This document shows positions 24,929-34,500 of a stretch of DNA of 64,000 bases, in pieces. Each line of letters opens with the position of its first letter. The stretch's first letter is position 1. This stretch comes from Myxococcales bacterium (lineage in GTDB: Bacteria; Myxococcota_A; Polyangia; Polyangiales; Polyangiaceae). The position numbers were made by a program, and so were the translations under genes. The DNA is taken from positions 124,001 through 188,000 of the forward strand of contig JAEUKE010000207.1 of the NCBI GenBank assembly GCA_016794345.1, read 5' to 3'. The notes under the pieces are model-generated. The model was not told the DNA's origin, made no database searches, and was given only the letters and a program-made list of their open reading frames with translations.

Positions 24929-27736
24929 ATGGCTACCCCCCCGCTCCACCCGCTGCCGGAGGACGTGACCGCCGTCCTGTCGCCGCTCCTCGCGGTGGCG
25001 GCGCTCAAGCAGCCCTCCCCGAGCAAGACGGCCTCGCGCGCGGCGCGCTTCGGGCACAAAGCGGTGATGCTCGCGGACCTGGCGGCGGAGGGGCACCCGG
25101 TTCCGCCCGGTTGGGTCCTCGAGGCGAAGCTCTTCACGCGGTTCGTCGACGAGGCGCTGCCGAAGGGCCACGACATCGGCGCGCTCCTCAAGCTCGCCGG
25201 GACGCGCGAGGGCACGGATCGCTCGGCGCGAGCGCGTGATCGCATCCTCCGGACGGCGCTCCCGAGCGAGCTCACGCGTGCGCTCGAGGCGCTCTGGCGC
25301 ACGGTGGAGCCCGAAGCGCCGTGGGGACTGTCCGTTCGCTCGAGCGCGACCTGCGAGGATGCGCACAACTCCTCCCTCGCCGGCCTGGCGACCTCCATCC
25401 TCGGCGTGCACGGCCCCGAGGGACTCGCGGACGCCGTTCGGCAGGTCTGGGCGAGCTTGTATCTGCCACGCACGCTCCTCTATCTGCAGCGGTGGGGGAC
25501 CCGCAGCGCGGCGATGGCCGTGCTCGTGATGCCGGTGGTGCGCGCGAAGGCGGCCGGCGTCCTCTTCACGTCGCCTCCGGCCGGCCTCGCCGGCCCGCGG
25601 TGGCGAGACGGGGAGCGGCTCGTCCACGCGACGCTGGGCCTCGGTTCGCCCGTCGTCGACGGCGCAAACGTGGTCGACACCTACCGCCTTCATCAGGACG
25701 GTACCGTCATCGAATCGGTGATCGCCCAGAAGACGACGGAGCTGACGGTCGAAGGCGCGCAGCTCGTGGCGCGCACCGTGGACATCGACCGAGCGCGGCG
25801 TCCCGCGCTCTCGCCCGGCGCGCTCGCCGACCTGTCTCGGATCGCGGGCCGGCTCGTCGTCCGGGCGCGCGAGGCCCTCGACATCGAGTTCGCGGTGGAA
25901 GACGAGGGCGGCGCCGATCACGTCGTCGTGCTCCAGGCCCGCCCCATCACCGGCGGCCCGTTCCCCGAAGGCGGCGACGACGAGACGGTCTGGTCGCGCG
26001 CCAACGTCGGCGAGGCGCTGCCCGGGGCCGCCACGCCGCTCACGTGGTCGGTCGCGCGCGGGTTCAGCGACCTCGGCTTCCGCGCGGCGTTCGCGGCGCT
26101 CGGTTGCCGTGTCCCCAAGGGCGTCACCCTCGTCTCCAACGTCTTCGGGCGGTTCTACCTGAACCTCACCGCGTTCATGGACGTAGCCGGCCAGGTCCCC
26201 GGGCTCTCGCCGAGGAGCTTGCTCGAGCAGAGCGGCGGCGCGCCCGACTCCATCATCGAGGCGCTCGAGCGACGCGCCGCGCGGGTGTCGAAGCGCGGCT
26301 TCTACATGCGCGCGCCGCTCTTCCTGCCGGGCCTGCTCGCCAGGCAGCTGCGCCTCGAGCGCGAGGTGGCGGCCTGGGAGGCGGAGGCCGAGGCGCGGAG
26401 GCGGCGCCTCGTGGAGATGGACCTGGGCCTCCTCCCCGACGACGCGCTCGCGCAGACGCTGAGCGGCGCTCGGGAGCTCCTCGTCTCGGCCGGCGAGCTC
26501 ATGCTGACGTGTGCGTCATCTTCGCTCGCCTCACACCTCGGCCTCACCACCGCGCTCTCGAAGCTCGTCCGCCTGCACGACGGCCGCGGCGAGGGCAGCC
26601 TCCCGGCCGACTCGCGCCGTGAGGCCGCCCGCTCGGCCCAGGCCCTGATGGGCGGCATCGCCGAGGTCGAGAGCGCGAACCCGGGTCTGGCGTTGCTCCG
26701 CGTCGCGAGGATCGCTCGCCGTGAGCCGGAGGCCGCCGAGGCGATCCTCGCCGGGGCCGCGCTGACCGTGGCGGACGTGCCGGCGGGCCCCACACGCGCG
26801 GCCTTGCTCGAGTTCCTCGAGGGCTTCGGCGATCGCGCGGTCCGCGAGGCGGAGCTCATGACCCCGCGCTGGCGCGAGGACCAGGCCTCCCTCCTCGCCA
26901 TGCTCGCGGCGGCGCTGCGCGGTCCGGAGATCGATCCCGACGCGGGCCCCGCTCGGGCTCGAGCCCTCGCCGACCGGGAGCTCGCCCGGCTCGAAGGTGT
27001 GCTCACCGGGGTCGAGCTGTCGGCCATCCGCGCGCTCGTCGGGCTCTGCCAGACGTACACTCGCCTGCGCGAGAAGATGCGCGCTTGGGTGACGCGTACG
27101 CTGGGCCTCGTGCGCCTCGTCGCGCTCGACATCGATCGCCGCCTCCGCCGCATCGATCCATCGCTGCCGGACGGCAGCGTCTTCTTCTGCACCTACGAAG
27201 AGCTCGTTGCCGCCCTGCGGGTCGGCCGCGCGGAGATCGCTCACGTCATTCGCCTTCGACGCGCCGAGTACCAGCGAGACGTGGCTCGGCCGGATCCGCC
27301 CTTCACGTTCGTGGGGAGACCGCCGCCGGTCACGCTGCCGCCTTCGTCTGCGCCCAAGCTCGTCGGCCTCGCTGCCAGCCCGGGCGTGGTGGAGGGCCCC
27401 GCGCGCGTGGTGGTGACCGGCAGCACGGCCAACCACACGAGGCCAGGAGAGATGGCGACCGCGATCCAACCGGGCGAGGTGCTCGTTGCCCGCGCGACCG
27501 ACATCGGCATGTCGCCGCTCTTCTTGCTGGCGGCGGGTGTGGTGACGGAGCTCGGCGGGCCTCTGTCTCACGCGGCCATCGTCGCGCGCGAGTACAGCGT
27601 GCCCGCGGTGGTCAACGTCGAGGGCGCGACGCTCAGCATCCGCACCGGCGATCGGGTCCGGGTCGACGGCGATCGCGGGACCGTCGAGAAGCTCACCTCG
27701 GTCACGGACGGGTCGACGGGCGATGGCTCGTCCTGA
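24929..27736 (+). CDS. PEP-synthase-type phosphotransferase (PPDK / rifampicin-phosphotransferase-like)
   Basis: 935 residues from ATG 24929; ATG 24911 is also possible. The N-terminal ATP-grasp half shows VRSSATCEDAHNSSLAG and the VLFTSPP-type strand; a helical, variable middle follows (about 330-800); the C-terminal swivelling domain has GGPLSHAAIVARE with the phosphorylated His at about 881. The order ATP-grasp, substrate-specific middle, His domain is that of PEP synthases and rifampicin phosphotransferases. The middle does not match PEP/pyruvate binding clearly, so the accepted substrate is open. The stop overlaps rluA by 14 bases. Confidence 0.83.
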   Translation: MATPPLHPLPEDVTAVLSPLLAVAALKQPSPSKTASRAARFGHKAVMLADLAAEGHPVPPGWVLEAKLFTRFVDEALPKGHDIGALLKLAGTREGTDRSARARDRILRTALPSELTRALEALWRTVEPEAPWGLSVRSSATCEDAHNSSLAGLATSILGVHGPEGLADAVRQVWASLYLPRTLLYLQRWGTRSAAMAVLVMPVVRAKAAGVLFTSPPAGLAGPRWRDGERLVHATLGLGSPVVDGANVVDTYRLHQDGTVIESVIAQKTTELTVEGAQLVARTVDIDRARRPALSPGALADLSRIAGRLVVRAREALDIEFAVEDEGGADHVVVLQARPITGGPFPEGGDDETVWSRANVGEALPGAATPLTWSVARGFSDLGFRAAFAALGCRVPKGVTLVSNVFGRFYLNLTAFMDVAGQVPGLSPRSLLEQSGGAPDSIIEALERRAARVSKRGFYMRAPLFLPGLLARQLRLEREVAAWEAEAEARRRRLVEMDLGLLPDDALAQTLSGARELLVSAGELMLTCASSSLASHLGLTTALSKLVRLHDGRGEGSLPADSRREAARSAQALMGGIAEVESANPGLALLRVARIARREPEAAEAILAGAALTVADVPAGPTRAALLEFLEGFGDRAVREAELMTPRWREDQASLLAMLAAALRGPEIDPDAGPARARALADRELARLEGVLTGVELSAIRALVGLCQTYTRLREKMRAWVTRTLGLVRLVALDIDRRLRRIDPSLPDGSVFFCTYEELVAALRVGRAEIAHVIRLRRAEYQRDVARPDPPFTFVGRPPPVTLPPSSAPKLVGLAASPGVVEGPARVVVTGSTANHTRPGEMATAIQPGEVLVARATDIGMSPLFLLAAGVVTELGGPLSHAAIVAREYSVPAVVNVEGATLSIRTGDRVRVDGDRGTVEKLTSVTDGSTGDGSS

Positions 27737-28454
27737 CGAGCCCGCGCTCGGGCAGCTCGTCCTCTACTTGTCGGACGACGTCGCGGTCGTGAACAAGCCG
27801 CCGGCCATCTCGACCGAGCCGGCGAGGAGCGGCGAGCCCAGCCTCCGCGACAAGGTCACGGCGCTCCTGAGTCGCGGCGCTCGCGCCCCACACGCGGTGT
27901 CCCGGCTGGACACGAACGTGACGGGCGCCGTCGTGTTCGCCCTCACCGAGCGCGGCGCCCGCGCCCTGGCGGAGGCGAAGCAGGGCGGCCGATACCGACG
28001 CGTGTACGTCGCGCTCGCGAGCGGAAAGCTCATCTCGGCCGGGCGCTGGACGGCGGACGTCGGCGGGCAAGACGCGGAGACCGCGGTCTGGCCGATCGCG
28101 CAGGCCGGCCCCGACAAGCGCCCGACCAGCCTGCTCGCGCTGATGCCGCAAACCGGACGCACCCACCAGATCCGGATCCACGCCTCCGGCGCGGGCGCCC
28201 CGCTCGCCGGCGACAAGCGGTACGGCGGCCCGAGCACGGTGCCGACGAAACGCGGGGCGATGCTCGGTGTCTCGCGCCCGATGCTCCACGCCGCGGCCGT
28301 CGACTTCCCCGACCCCGCGCGCGGCGCCGTCGTCGTCCGCGCGCCCATTCCGGCAGACATGACCGATCTCTGGTCAGCCCTCGACGGGCGACCGGAAGCA
28401 TGGGAAGAGGCCCTCGTCGCATGCGGCGTCGCCTCTTCGTCGCCACCGCCCTAG
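27723..28454 (+). CDS. RluA-family pseudouridine synthase
   Basis: 243 residues. Catalytic motif SRLDTNVTG (Asp in RLD) is present; the usual first residue His is Ser here. The strands RYRRVYVALASGK and QTGRTHQIRIH are typical of the family. It lacks an S4 domain at the N-terminus, like the shorter RluA-type enzymes. It modifies rRNA or tRNA uridines, but the target cannot be named. It overlaps the dikinase gene upstream by 14 bases and the following gene by 34. Confidence 0.9.
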   Translation: MARPDEPALGQLVLYLSDDVAVVNKPPAISTEPARSGEPSLRDKVTALLSRGARAPHAVSRLDTNVTGAVVFALTERGARALAEAKQGGRYRRVYVALASGKLISAGRWTADVGGQDAETAVWPIAQAGPDKRPTSLLALMPQTGRTHQIRIHASGAGAPLAGDKRYGGPSTVPTKRGAMLGVSRPMLHAAAVDFPDPARGAVVVRAPIPADMTDLWSALDGRPEAWEEALVACGVASSSPPP

Positions 28455-29062
28455 GCAGCACGCTCGGGGCGCTCGGAGCCGTGCTCGTCGCGGGGCCGGT
28501 GAGGCGTGCCTTCGCGGAGCCCCCGCGCGAAGGTTTCCCCCCGGACCCTGCGCCCAAGGCCAACACGAAGCAGTGGGTCTTCGAGGTCCTGGTGAAGCAG
28601 GGGGTCCCCACCATCGGCACCCTCACCAAGGTGACGCTGAAAAAAGCCGAGGCGACGCCCCGGGTGATGGGCCGCTACGCGCTCGAGCTCTACGTCGGTA
28701 CGGAGCTCCTCGATCGTTTGCGCTTCAACGTTCCTCTCGGCGGAGACGGCCCCCGCGAAGGGGACGACCAGCCCGGCCGCAAGCGGCCCAAGTTCCGCGC
28801 GAACACGAAGATGTTCGTTCGGATGGCCGATCACGCCCGCGCCAGCCGCCTCCGCTTCGTCGACCGCGCGACAGGCGAGGTGGAGGTGTTCTTCTGGCCG
28901 CCGGACGGGACGGGCAAGCTGCGCAAGGCCGACGCGGACGGCGGGAAGGCAGACGCGGGCAACAGCGACGCGGGCAGCAGCGACGCGGGCAACGCGGACG
29001 GCGGGAAGACGGGCGACGCCGGCACGAAAGACGGCGGCAAACACGACCCCGTGGAGCCCTGA
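28421..29062 (+). CDS. Secreted protein with Asp/Ala/Gly-rich C-terminal tail
   Basis: 213 residues from ATG 28421, whose first 34 bases overlap the end of the pseudouridine synthase. A signal peptide with an Arg-rich start (MRRRLFVATALGSTLG, cleavage near AFA) is followed by a mostly beta middle (VFEVLVKQGVPTIGTLTKVT, YALELYVGTELLDRLRFN). The tail is a low-complexity run of DAGN/DGGK units (about 165-205). No family is recognised; it looks envelope- or surface-associated. Confidence 0.68.
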   Translation: MRRRLFVATALGSTLGALGAVLVAGPVRRAFAEPPREGFPPDPAPKANTKQWVFEVLVKQGVPTIGTLTKVTLKKAEATPRVMGRYALELYVGTELLDRLRFNVPLGGDGPREGDDQPGRKRPKFRANTKMFVRMADHARASRLRFVDRATGEVEVFFWPPDGTGKLRKADADGGKADAGNSDAGSSDAGNADGGKTGDAGTKDGGKHDPVEP

Positions 29063-29086
29063 GGGCGCCCGCGCCTGGCCTGTGTC

Positions 29087-29983
29087 TCAGTCCACCTCGT
29101 AACGTCCGTCTGCCGCGATGCGGACGCTCGGGATGCGCTTGGTCTCTTCGAAGGCGTCGTGCCCGACCTTGAGCTCGCGCCAGAAGTCGCGGTGCGCTTC
29201 GTACTTGGTGTCCGCGAGGAGCGCGTCCATGTCGCGGCCAGGGAAGATGTGGACGTGGACCGGGCGCCGGTTCAGGAACGTCGCCCACCCGACGAGGTAG
29301 ATCTCCTCGATGCGCTCGTCGGACATCGCGACGCACCCGATCGAGGCGCAGCTCCCGTGGATGAGGATCTCGCCGCCGGGCTGCGGACCGCCGCGGAGCC
29401 GATCGGAAGCGTTCGGGTAGTCGACGAGCATCGCCAGGTGGAACGCGCTCGTCGGATCGAAATAACCGATCTTGTAGAAGCCCTCGGGGACCTGACGATC
29501 CCCCTCGCGCCGCTTCGGTCCAAGATCGCCGCTCGCTGCGCAGATGGCATACGTGGTGACCAGCCGAAGCGGCTCGTCGCCGCCGCCGGCCCAGAGCTCG
29601 AGCTCGGCCTCCTGCTTGAAGACGCGGAGCAGGGTGTCCTTGGGTGGGTACGCGACGCCGGCCTCTTCGAAGAGCGCCTTCACCTCCGCGAGCTTCGAGG
29701 TCCGCGCGTGGGCGACGCGGTCGGGCCCGGAAAGGCGACGATCACCGTTCCACTCCGTGGGCTCACGGAGCTCCCGCGCGGGCGGGGCGACCGGAGGCTT
29801 CTGCAGATCTGCCGCAACGTTGGGTTCCGCGCCGTGCTCGTGCTCGACCGGGAGCGCGAAGACCGCCGGCAGCAGCGAGGGGGTGCCGGCCTCGGGCGGG
29901 AGACGTGCGTCTTCCGACGTCTCCGGAGTGACCGCGAAGCAACCCGCGAGCGTGAGCGCCAAGACACCGAAGATCGACCGCAT
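29087..29983 (-). CDS. Lipoprotein L,D-transpeptidase (YkuD family)
   Basis: 298 residues. Lipoprotein signal LTLAGC at residues 10-15, then a Pro-rich spacer and a YkuD domain from about residue 100. The catalytic motif appears as ILIHGSCASIGCVAMSDERI (HGxxxxxGC). The domain makes 3-3 peptidoglycan cross-links or attaches envelope proteins. The gene faces the secreted protein upstream in convergent orientation. Confidence 0.9.
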   Translation of the reverse strand: MRSIFGVLALTLAGCFAVTPETSEDARLPPEAGTPSLLPAVFALPVEHEHGAEPNVAADLQKPPVAPPARELREPTEWNGDRRLSGPDRVAHARTSKLAEVKALFEEAGVAYPPKDTLLRVFKQEAELELWAGGGDEPLRLVTTYAICAASGDLGPKRREGDRQVPEGFYKIGYFDPTSAFHLAMLVDYPNASDRLRGGPQPGGEILIHGSCASIGCVAMSDERIEEIYLVGWATFLNRRPVHVHIFPGRDMDALLADTKYEAHRDFWRELKVGHDAFEETKRIPSVRIAADGRYEVD

Positions 29984-30046
29984 GCCCGTCTGTCGGAGCA
30001 GGCCGACAGAGCGTGACAGAGCGGTGGGGCGGACGCGCCGCCCGAC

Positions 30047-30928
30047 TCAGCGCTTGAACGCGGGGACCGGGCCGTCGTCCGTCCAGCGGTAGAAACCCTC
30101 GCCGGACTTCTTGCCGAGCTTTCCGGCCCGCACCATCTGCCGGAGCAAGGCGGGCGGCCGGAACTGCTCGCCCACCTCTTTGTGGAGGTGCTCGAGGATG
30201 CCCAGGCGCACGTCCAGGCCCACGAGATCGCCCAGCTTGAGCGGGCCCATGGGGTGGCGGTAGCCGAGCTCCATCGCGCGGTCGATGTCCTCCACCGAGG
30301 CGACGCCGGCTTCGAGCATGCGAATGGCCTCGCACCCGAGCGCGACGCCGAGGCGGCTCGTCGCGAAGCCCGGGCTGTCGTTCACCACGATGGGCGTCTT
30401 GCCGAGGCGCTTGGCCAGCGCCAGGCTCGCCTCGATCGACTGCTCGCTGGTCTTGAGGCCGCGGACGATCTCGAGCAGCTCCATCACGGGCGGCGGGTTG
30501 AAGAAGTGCAGGCCCACCGTGCGGTCGGCCACGCCGATGCGCGCGCCGATCTCGGTGACCGAGAGGCTCGAGGTGTTGGTGCCGATGATCGCGGCGGCCG
30601 GCGCCGCCGCCACGACGCGCGAGAGCACCTCCACCTTGAGGTCCATCTTCTCGGGGATCGCCTCGATACAGAGGTCGATGCCGAGCGAGCCTTCCTCCAG
30701 CGAGCCAGCGGGCGCGAGCTTGGTGAGGAGGGCGTCGCGCGCGGCCGCGTCCATCTTGCCCTTCTCGACGAGCCGCGAGGTGGCCTTCTCGATGGCCTTG
30801 ATGGACGAGGTGACCTTGGCCGCGTCGACGTCGAACAGGCGTGCCTGGATCCCCGCGGCGGCGCAGACCTGGGCGATGCCCTGGCCCATCGTGCCGGTGC
30901 CGAGGACGAGCGCGCGATCGACGGTCAC
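30047..30928 (-). CDS. hbd: 3-hydroxyacyl-CoA (3-hydroxybutyryl-CoA) dehydrogenase
   Basis: 293 residues from GTG 30928, which overlaps the previous stop (GTGA) and has GAGG just upstream. The NAD-binding Rossmann start (ALVLGTGTMGQGIAQVCAAAG), the catalytic HFFNPPPVMELLEIVRG segment with its His, and the C-terminal helical domain (HPMGPLKLGDLVGLDVRLGI) match the short Hbd/PaaH type. Acts in butyryl/acyl-CoA or fatty-acid metabolism. No thiolase or crotonase neighbours are present. Confidence 0.93.
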   Translation of the reverse strand: MTVDRALVLGTGTMGQGIAQVCAAAGIQARLFDVDAAKVTSSIKAIEKATSRLVEKGKMDAAARDALLTKLAPAGSLEEGSLGIDLCIEAIPEKMDLKVEVLSRVVAAAPAAAIIGTNTSSLSVTEIGARIGVADRTVGLHFFNPPPVMELLEIVRGLKTSEQSIEASLALAKRLGKTPIVVNDSPGFATSRLGVALGCEAIRMLEAGVASVEDIDRAMELGYRHPMGPLKLGDLVGLDVRLGILEHLHKEVGEQFRPPALLRQMVRAGKLGKKSGEGFYRWTDDGPVPAFKR

Positions 30929-31341
30929 GGCGCCCTCGGCGGCTGGGGCGCCGGCGGCTGCCCCGGCTGGCCTTGCATCCGCGTGCGGAGCTGGTCGATG
31001 AGCTTCTGCCGCTCGGCGGGGTCCTGCGGAGGAGGAGCCTTGCCGGAAAGCGCGCTGCTCGGAGCGGCGCGGTTGCGTTCGTTGGAGAAGGGGCGTGCGG
31101 TGCGAACCGGCGCTGCCGACGCGCTCGCGCTGGCGCTCCCCGCCGTCTGCGCGTCCGCGTCCGCACCGCTCGCGAAGAAGTACACGCCGCCGACGAGGAA
31201 GAGGACGGCCCCGAGCAGCGGGACCCAGCTCGGCGTGCGCGGCTCCCCGGGGGAGAGCTCGCGCGCCGGCTCGGGATCGAAGTCGTCGTGACCATGCGCT
31301 TCGTGCGCGTCGTGGTCGTCGTGGTGGTCGGACGCTGCCAT
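30925..31341 (-). CDS. Small membrane protein with His-rich N-terminus
   Basis: 138 residues. A His/Asp-rich start (DHHDDHDAHEAHGHDDFD) precedes one TM (VPLLGAVLFLVGGVYFFASG, about 40-60) and a Ser/Ala then Pro-rich tail. The His/Asp run could bind metal, but no family or motif is recognised. Its stop overlaps the hydroxyacyl-CoA dehydrogenase GTG, so translation is probably coupled. Confidence 0.65.
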   Translation of the reverse strand: MAASDHHDDHDAHEAHGHDDFDPEPARELSPGEPRTPSWVPLLGAVLFLVGGVYFFASGADADAQTAGSASASASAAPVRTARPFSNERNRAAPSSALSGKAPPPQDPAERQKLIDQLRTRMQGQPGQPPAPQPPRAP

Positions 31342-31355
31342 GGCTGACGGCTATA

Positions 31356-31400
31356 GCACCCCTCCCCGCTGAGGGGGGAGGGGCCGGGGGTGGGGCAAAA
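31356..31400. repeat. C/G-run palindromic repeat (variant)
   Basis: CACCCCTCCCC followed by GAGGGGGGAGGGG and a trailing GGGGGTGGGG. A degenerate copy of the intergenic palindrome, forming a pair with the next copy between the small membrane protein and the vWA protein gene. Confidence 0.65.
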
Positions 31401-31447
31401 GCGGCAGGAGCGGATCTGGCTTCGACAAGACCAGACCCGCTCCTCTG

Positions 31448-31491
31448 CACACCCTCCCCCCGTCCCCCCTTCATTTCGTGGAGAGGGGAGC
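31448..31491. repeat. C/G-run palindromic repeat (variant)
   Basis: CACACCCTCCCCCCGTCCCCCC followed by a short loop and GAGAGGGGAG, a diverged copy directly before the stop of the vWA protein gene. Two copies in tandem with the one at 31356. Confidence 0.6.
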
Positions 31492-31500
31492 AGGCACGCG

Positions 31501-34500
31501 TCAGAACGTGGTCGGGCCCCGCCAGCCGCCGCCGCCGAACTGATCGATGGGGACGAGCCTGGACTCGAAGAAGACCCGGACCGACCCGACCTCGACACGG
31601 TTGTTCGTGAGGGTGAAGGGGACCTTCCGAGTCTGGCCGCCGGGCAGGGTGATCGTGAGCTCACCGGTGACCGGGATCTTCGAGCCGTCGGTCGAGGCGC
31701 GGACCACCTCGAGCGCCAGGTTGCCGTTCTGCAGGCCGCTCACCGCGATTGTCTCCGTGCTCGTGCTGCCGGCATCCTTCGCGGTCACGCCGATCGACGG
31801 GACCGTCGAGCCGAGCCAGGAGAAGCGCCGGCCATTTTTGTCCACGAGGGCGAGGTCGAGATCGACCGGCGCGCTCCAGGTCGCCGTGACGCGGAGGTCT
31901 CCGAGGAGGGCCGGCACGTCGTTCAGCTTGAGGTCGCGGGCGGTCGTGTCGATGCGGTCGCGGATGCTCGAGGGGGCGTTGCTGACGATGGTTCGTGACA
32001 GATCCGTCAGGCCTTGCTCCCCGGAGCAGCGGACCGCCGCCGCGACCGTCTTGAGGTCGCCCACGTCGAGGTCCGCCAGCGCGAGCCGGTGCTGGCAGGC
32101 GAGGTCCGGCGCGCCGAGCTGGGTGAACGCGCTCGCCAGGCGGCGCTGCACGTTCTTGTCGCCCGGGCGCACGTCCGAGAGGCCGGAGAGGATGCGCATG
32201 GCGCGCGAGCGGTCGCCGTTCATCGCCGCGAGGTCGGCGCGAGCGAGGAGCGCGTCGGGGTCGAGCGCGTCGCGTTCGCTCCACTTCGCGGTCAGCTCCT
32301 GCGCCTCACCGATCCGGCCCGAGGCCATGAGCGCCTTGTAGAGCGCCACCGTGCGGTCGCGGCTGTCGGGCGCGGACTTCTGCGCGGTCTCCGCCTCGGC
32401 GAGCAGGTTCGCGACCTCCTTGGCGAGCGCGTTGTCGGCGCTGAACGTCGCCTTGCGATCGAAGACCCGGCGCATCGGGACGAGGTTGGGCTGCGGACGC
32501 GGGCGGCGGCGCTGGTCGTCGCGACCCCAGCCGGGGCTGAACGGGTCGTCGGCGGGTTGATTCGTGGGCTTCGCGGCCTTCGCCGGGGGTGCAGGCGCCG
32601 CCGCTTCGGCGGCCGGGGCGCTGGTGGGGGCGGGCCTGGCGAGGCCGCCCGAGGCGCGGCTGCCGCCGCCGCCGGAGGGCCCGAAGCCCGCGCCGACGTC
32701 GCCCTTGGCCTTCTTGTCCGCGAGGTCGAGCCCGGTGGAGTCCTCCTCCTTTGCGGCCTCGTTCTCGGCGGTCTGAAGCTCGTCTTCGCCCTCCGCGTCG
32801 GCGCTCGAGCTCTGCGCGCCCGACTCACCGCTGAAGCTGGAGGTCGAGGTCTTGCGGTCGAGGCCAAACGCCTTGTCCATCGCCTCGCTCTCGAGCACGA
32901 GGAGCGACGTGTGGCGGCTCGCCACCTGGAAGTGTTTCGAGAGCGCGACGATGCGCTCGCGGTCGTCGGCCACGCCGGCCGTCTCGAGCTCGTTGATCTT
33001 GGCCGACGCGAAGAGCCGGGGGACGAACGCGTTGCCGGCGTTCGTCGTCGACGCGATGTTGGCCGGGTACTTCTGCTCGAAGCGATCGCGGCCGATGCGG
33101 CCGCGCACCACGACGTCGCCCTTGACCTCTTTGCCGCCCGTCATCCGGGCGAAGACGAAGGCCTCGCCGCCGGCGGGGATCGGGTCGACCCGGACGGGCG
33201 TGACCTCGGCGAGCCCGGGCGGGAGCACGACCTCGATGTCGGAGAGAACCGAGCCGTAGGCGGAGGCGAGGACGTTCACCGCCGCCGTGCCGACCGTCTC
33301 TCCGGGGACGAACGGGACCACGACGCCGTTGCCGCCCCGGGCCAGCGCGCCGAGCGTGGTGGTATCCGCGTCCGACCCGAGCGCCACGGCAATGACAGAA
33401 CCGTCACCGCCAGGCAGCGTGTGTCGAACCGCGCTCTCGAGCGAGGCGGCCTTGGTCGGGCCGACCGTGGGCGTTCCGTCTCCGAGGTAGATGATGCGCA
33501 GCTCCTTGCCCGCGGCGGTGCTCGCCGCATGGCGCGCGGCCTTCACCGCGGCCAGGAGGTTCGAGCCGCCCTCGGGGTCGATCGCCCCGAGGAAGGCGTC
33601 GACCTGACCGGCGGCCTCGGCGCCAGGCGCGGAGGGGGCCGGGATTGTCCGCGCCGTCGAGGCGCCCATCGCCTGGCACGTCGTGTCGCACGCGAGCAGG
33701 AGGAAGCTGTCGCGCCGGTCCATCTCCTTCACGACGTTCGATGCGAGCTGGCGGGCACGGGCGTATCGCTCCCCGACCATCGAGCGAGACGAGTCCACCA
33801 CGATGACGTGGAGGCGCTCGCGGCCCTCGGGGAAGCGCGGGAGCTTCGGTCGAAGCGAGAGGGCGACGAACGGCCGCGTGTCGTCGACGAAGGCCTTCGC
33901 CTCGGCCTCGGCCTGCTTGGCGCGGTCACCGGAGGTCACGGCGCCGGTCGCCGGCTTGCCCGACGAGATCTTGTCGTTCGAGGAGATCGCCGGCGTCTGG
34001 TTGGTCGCCGTCGTGGTGCTCGGCGACGCCTCGAAGGCCCAGGCCGTCAGCTCCGCCTTGCGATCCGGCAGGGCGTATTCGATGGTGAGGTCGCCAGCCG
34101 GGACGAAGCCCTTCTCGTTCATGACGAAACGGTCACCGCCGCTCGAGGAGTCGGCCTTGGTGAGCTGGTAGCCGCGCTGCTCGACACCGAACGAAGCGTC
34201 GTTGCCGAGGACCTGCACGTCGAAGGAGAAGTCGTCGATCTTCGTGCTGCCGCTCGCGTCGTGAGCGAGCGGGTACGAGAAGCGCCGCACGCCGCCAGAC
34301 TGGGGCACCGTCTGCGTGTACGAGAGCACGACGCGGCGCGAGCCCTTCTTCGGGATCGGGAAGATGCGGAGCTCGAAGCGCCCGCCGCGCTGCCACTCGA
34401 GCAGCGCCGGGTCGCGCCACGGGCCGGGCACCCAGACGATCTCTTCGCGAGGCCGCGGGGTCTTCGGCGCCGCGTTCTGAATCACGCCGCGCCAGATCGC

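Noticed and set aside
24929-27736. Dedicated rifampicin resistance gene
   Set aside because: Only the domain order matches. The middle domain cannot be assigned and no resistance context is seen.
28920-29045. Short tandem units (GACGCGGGCAACAGC-like) resembling a CRISPR or VNTR
   Set aside because: They encode the Asp/Ala/Gly-rich tail of a secreted protein, are very short and lack unique spacers.
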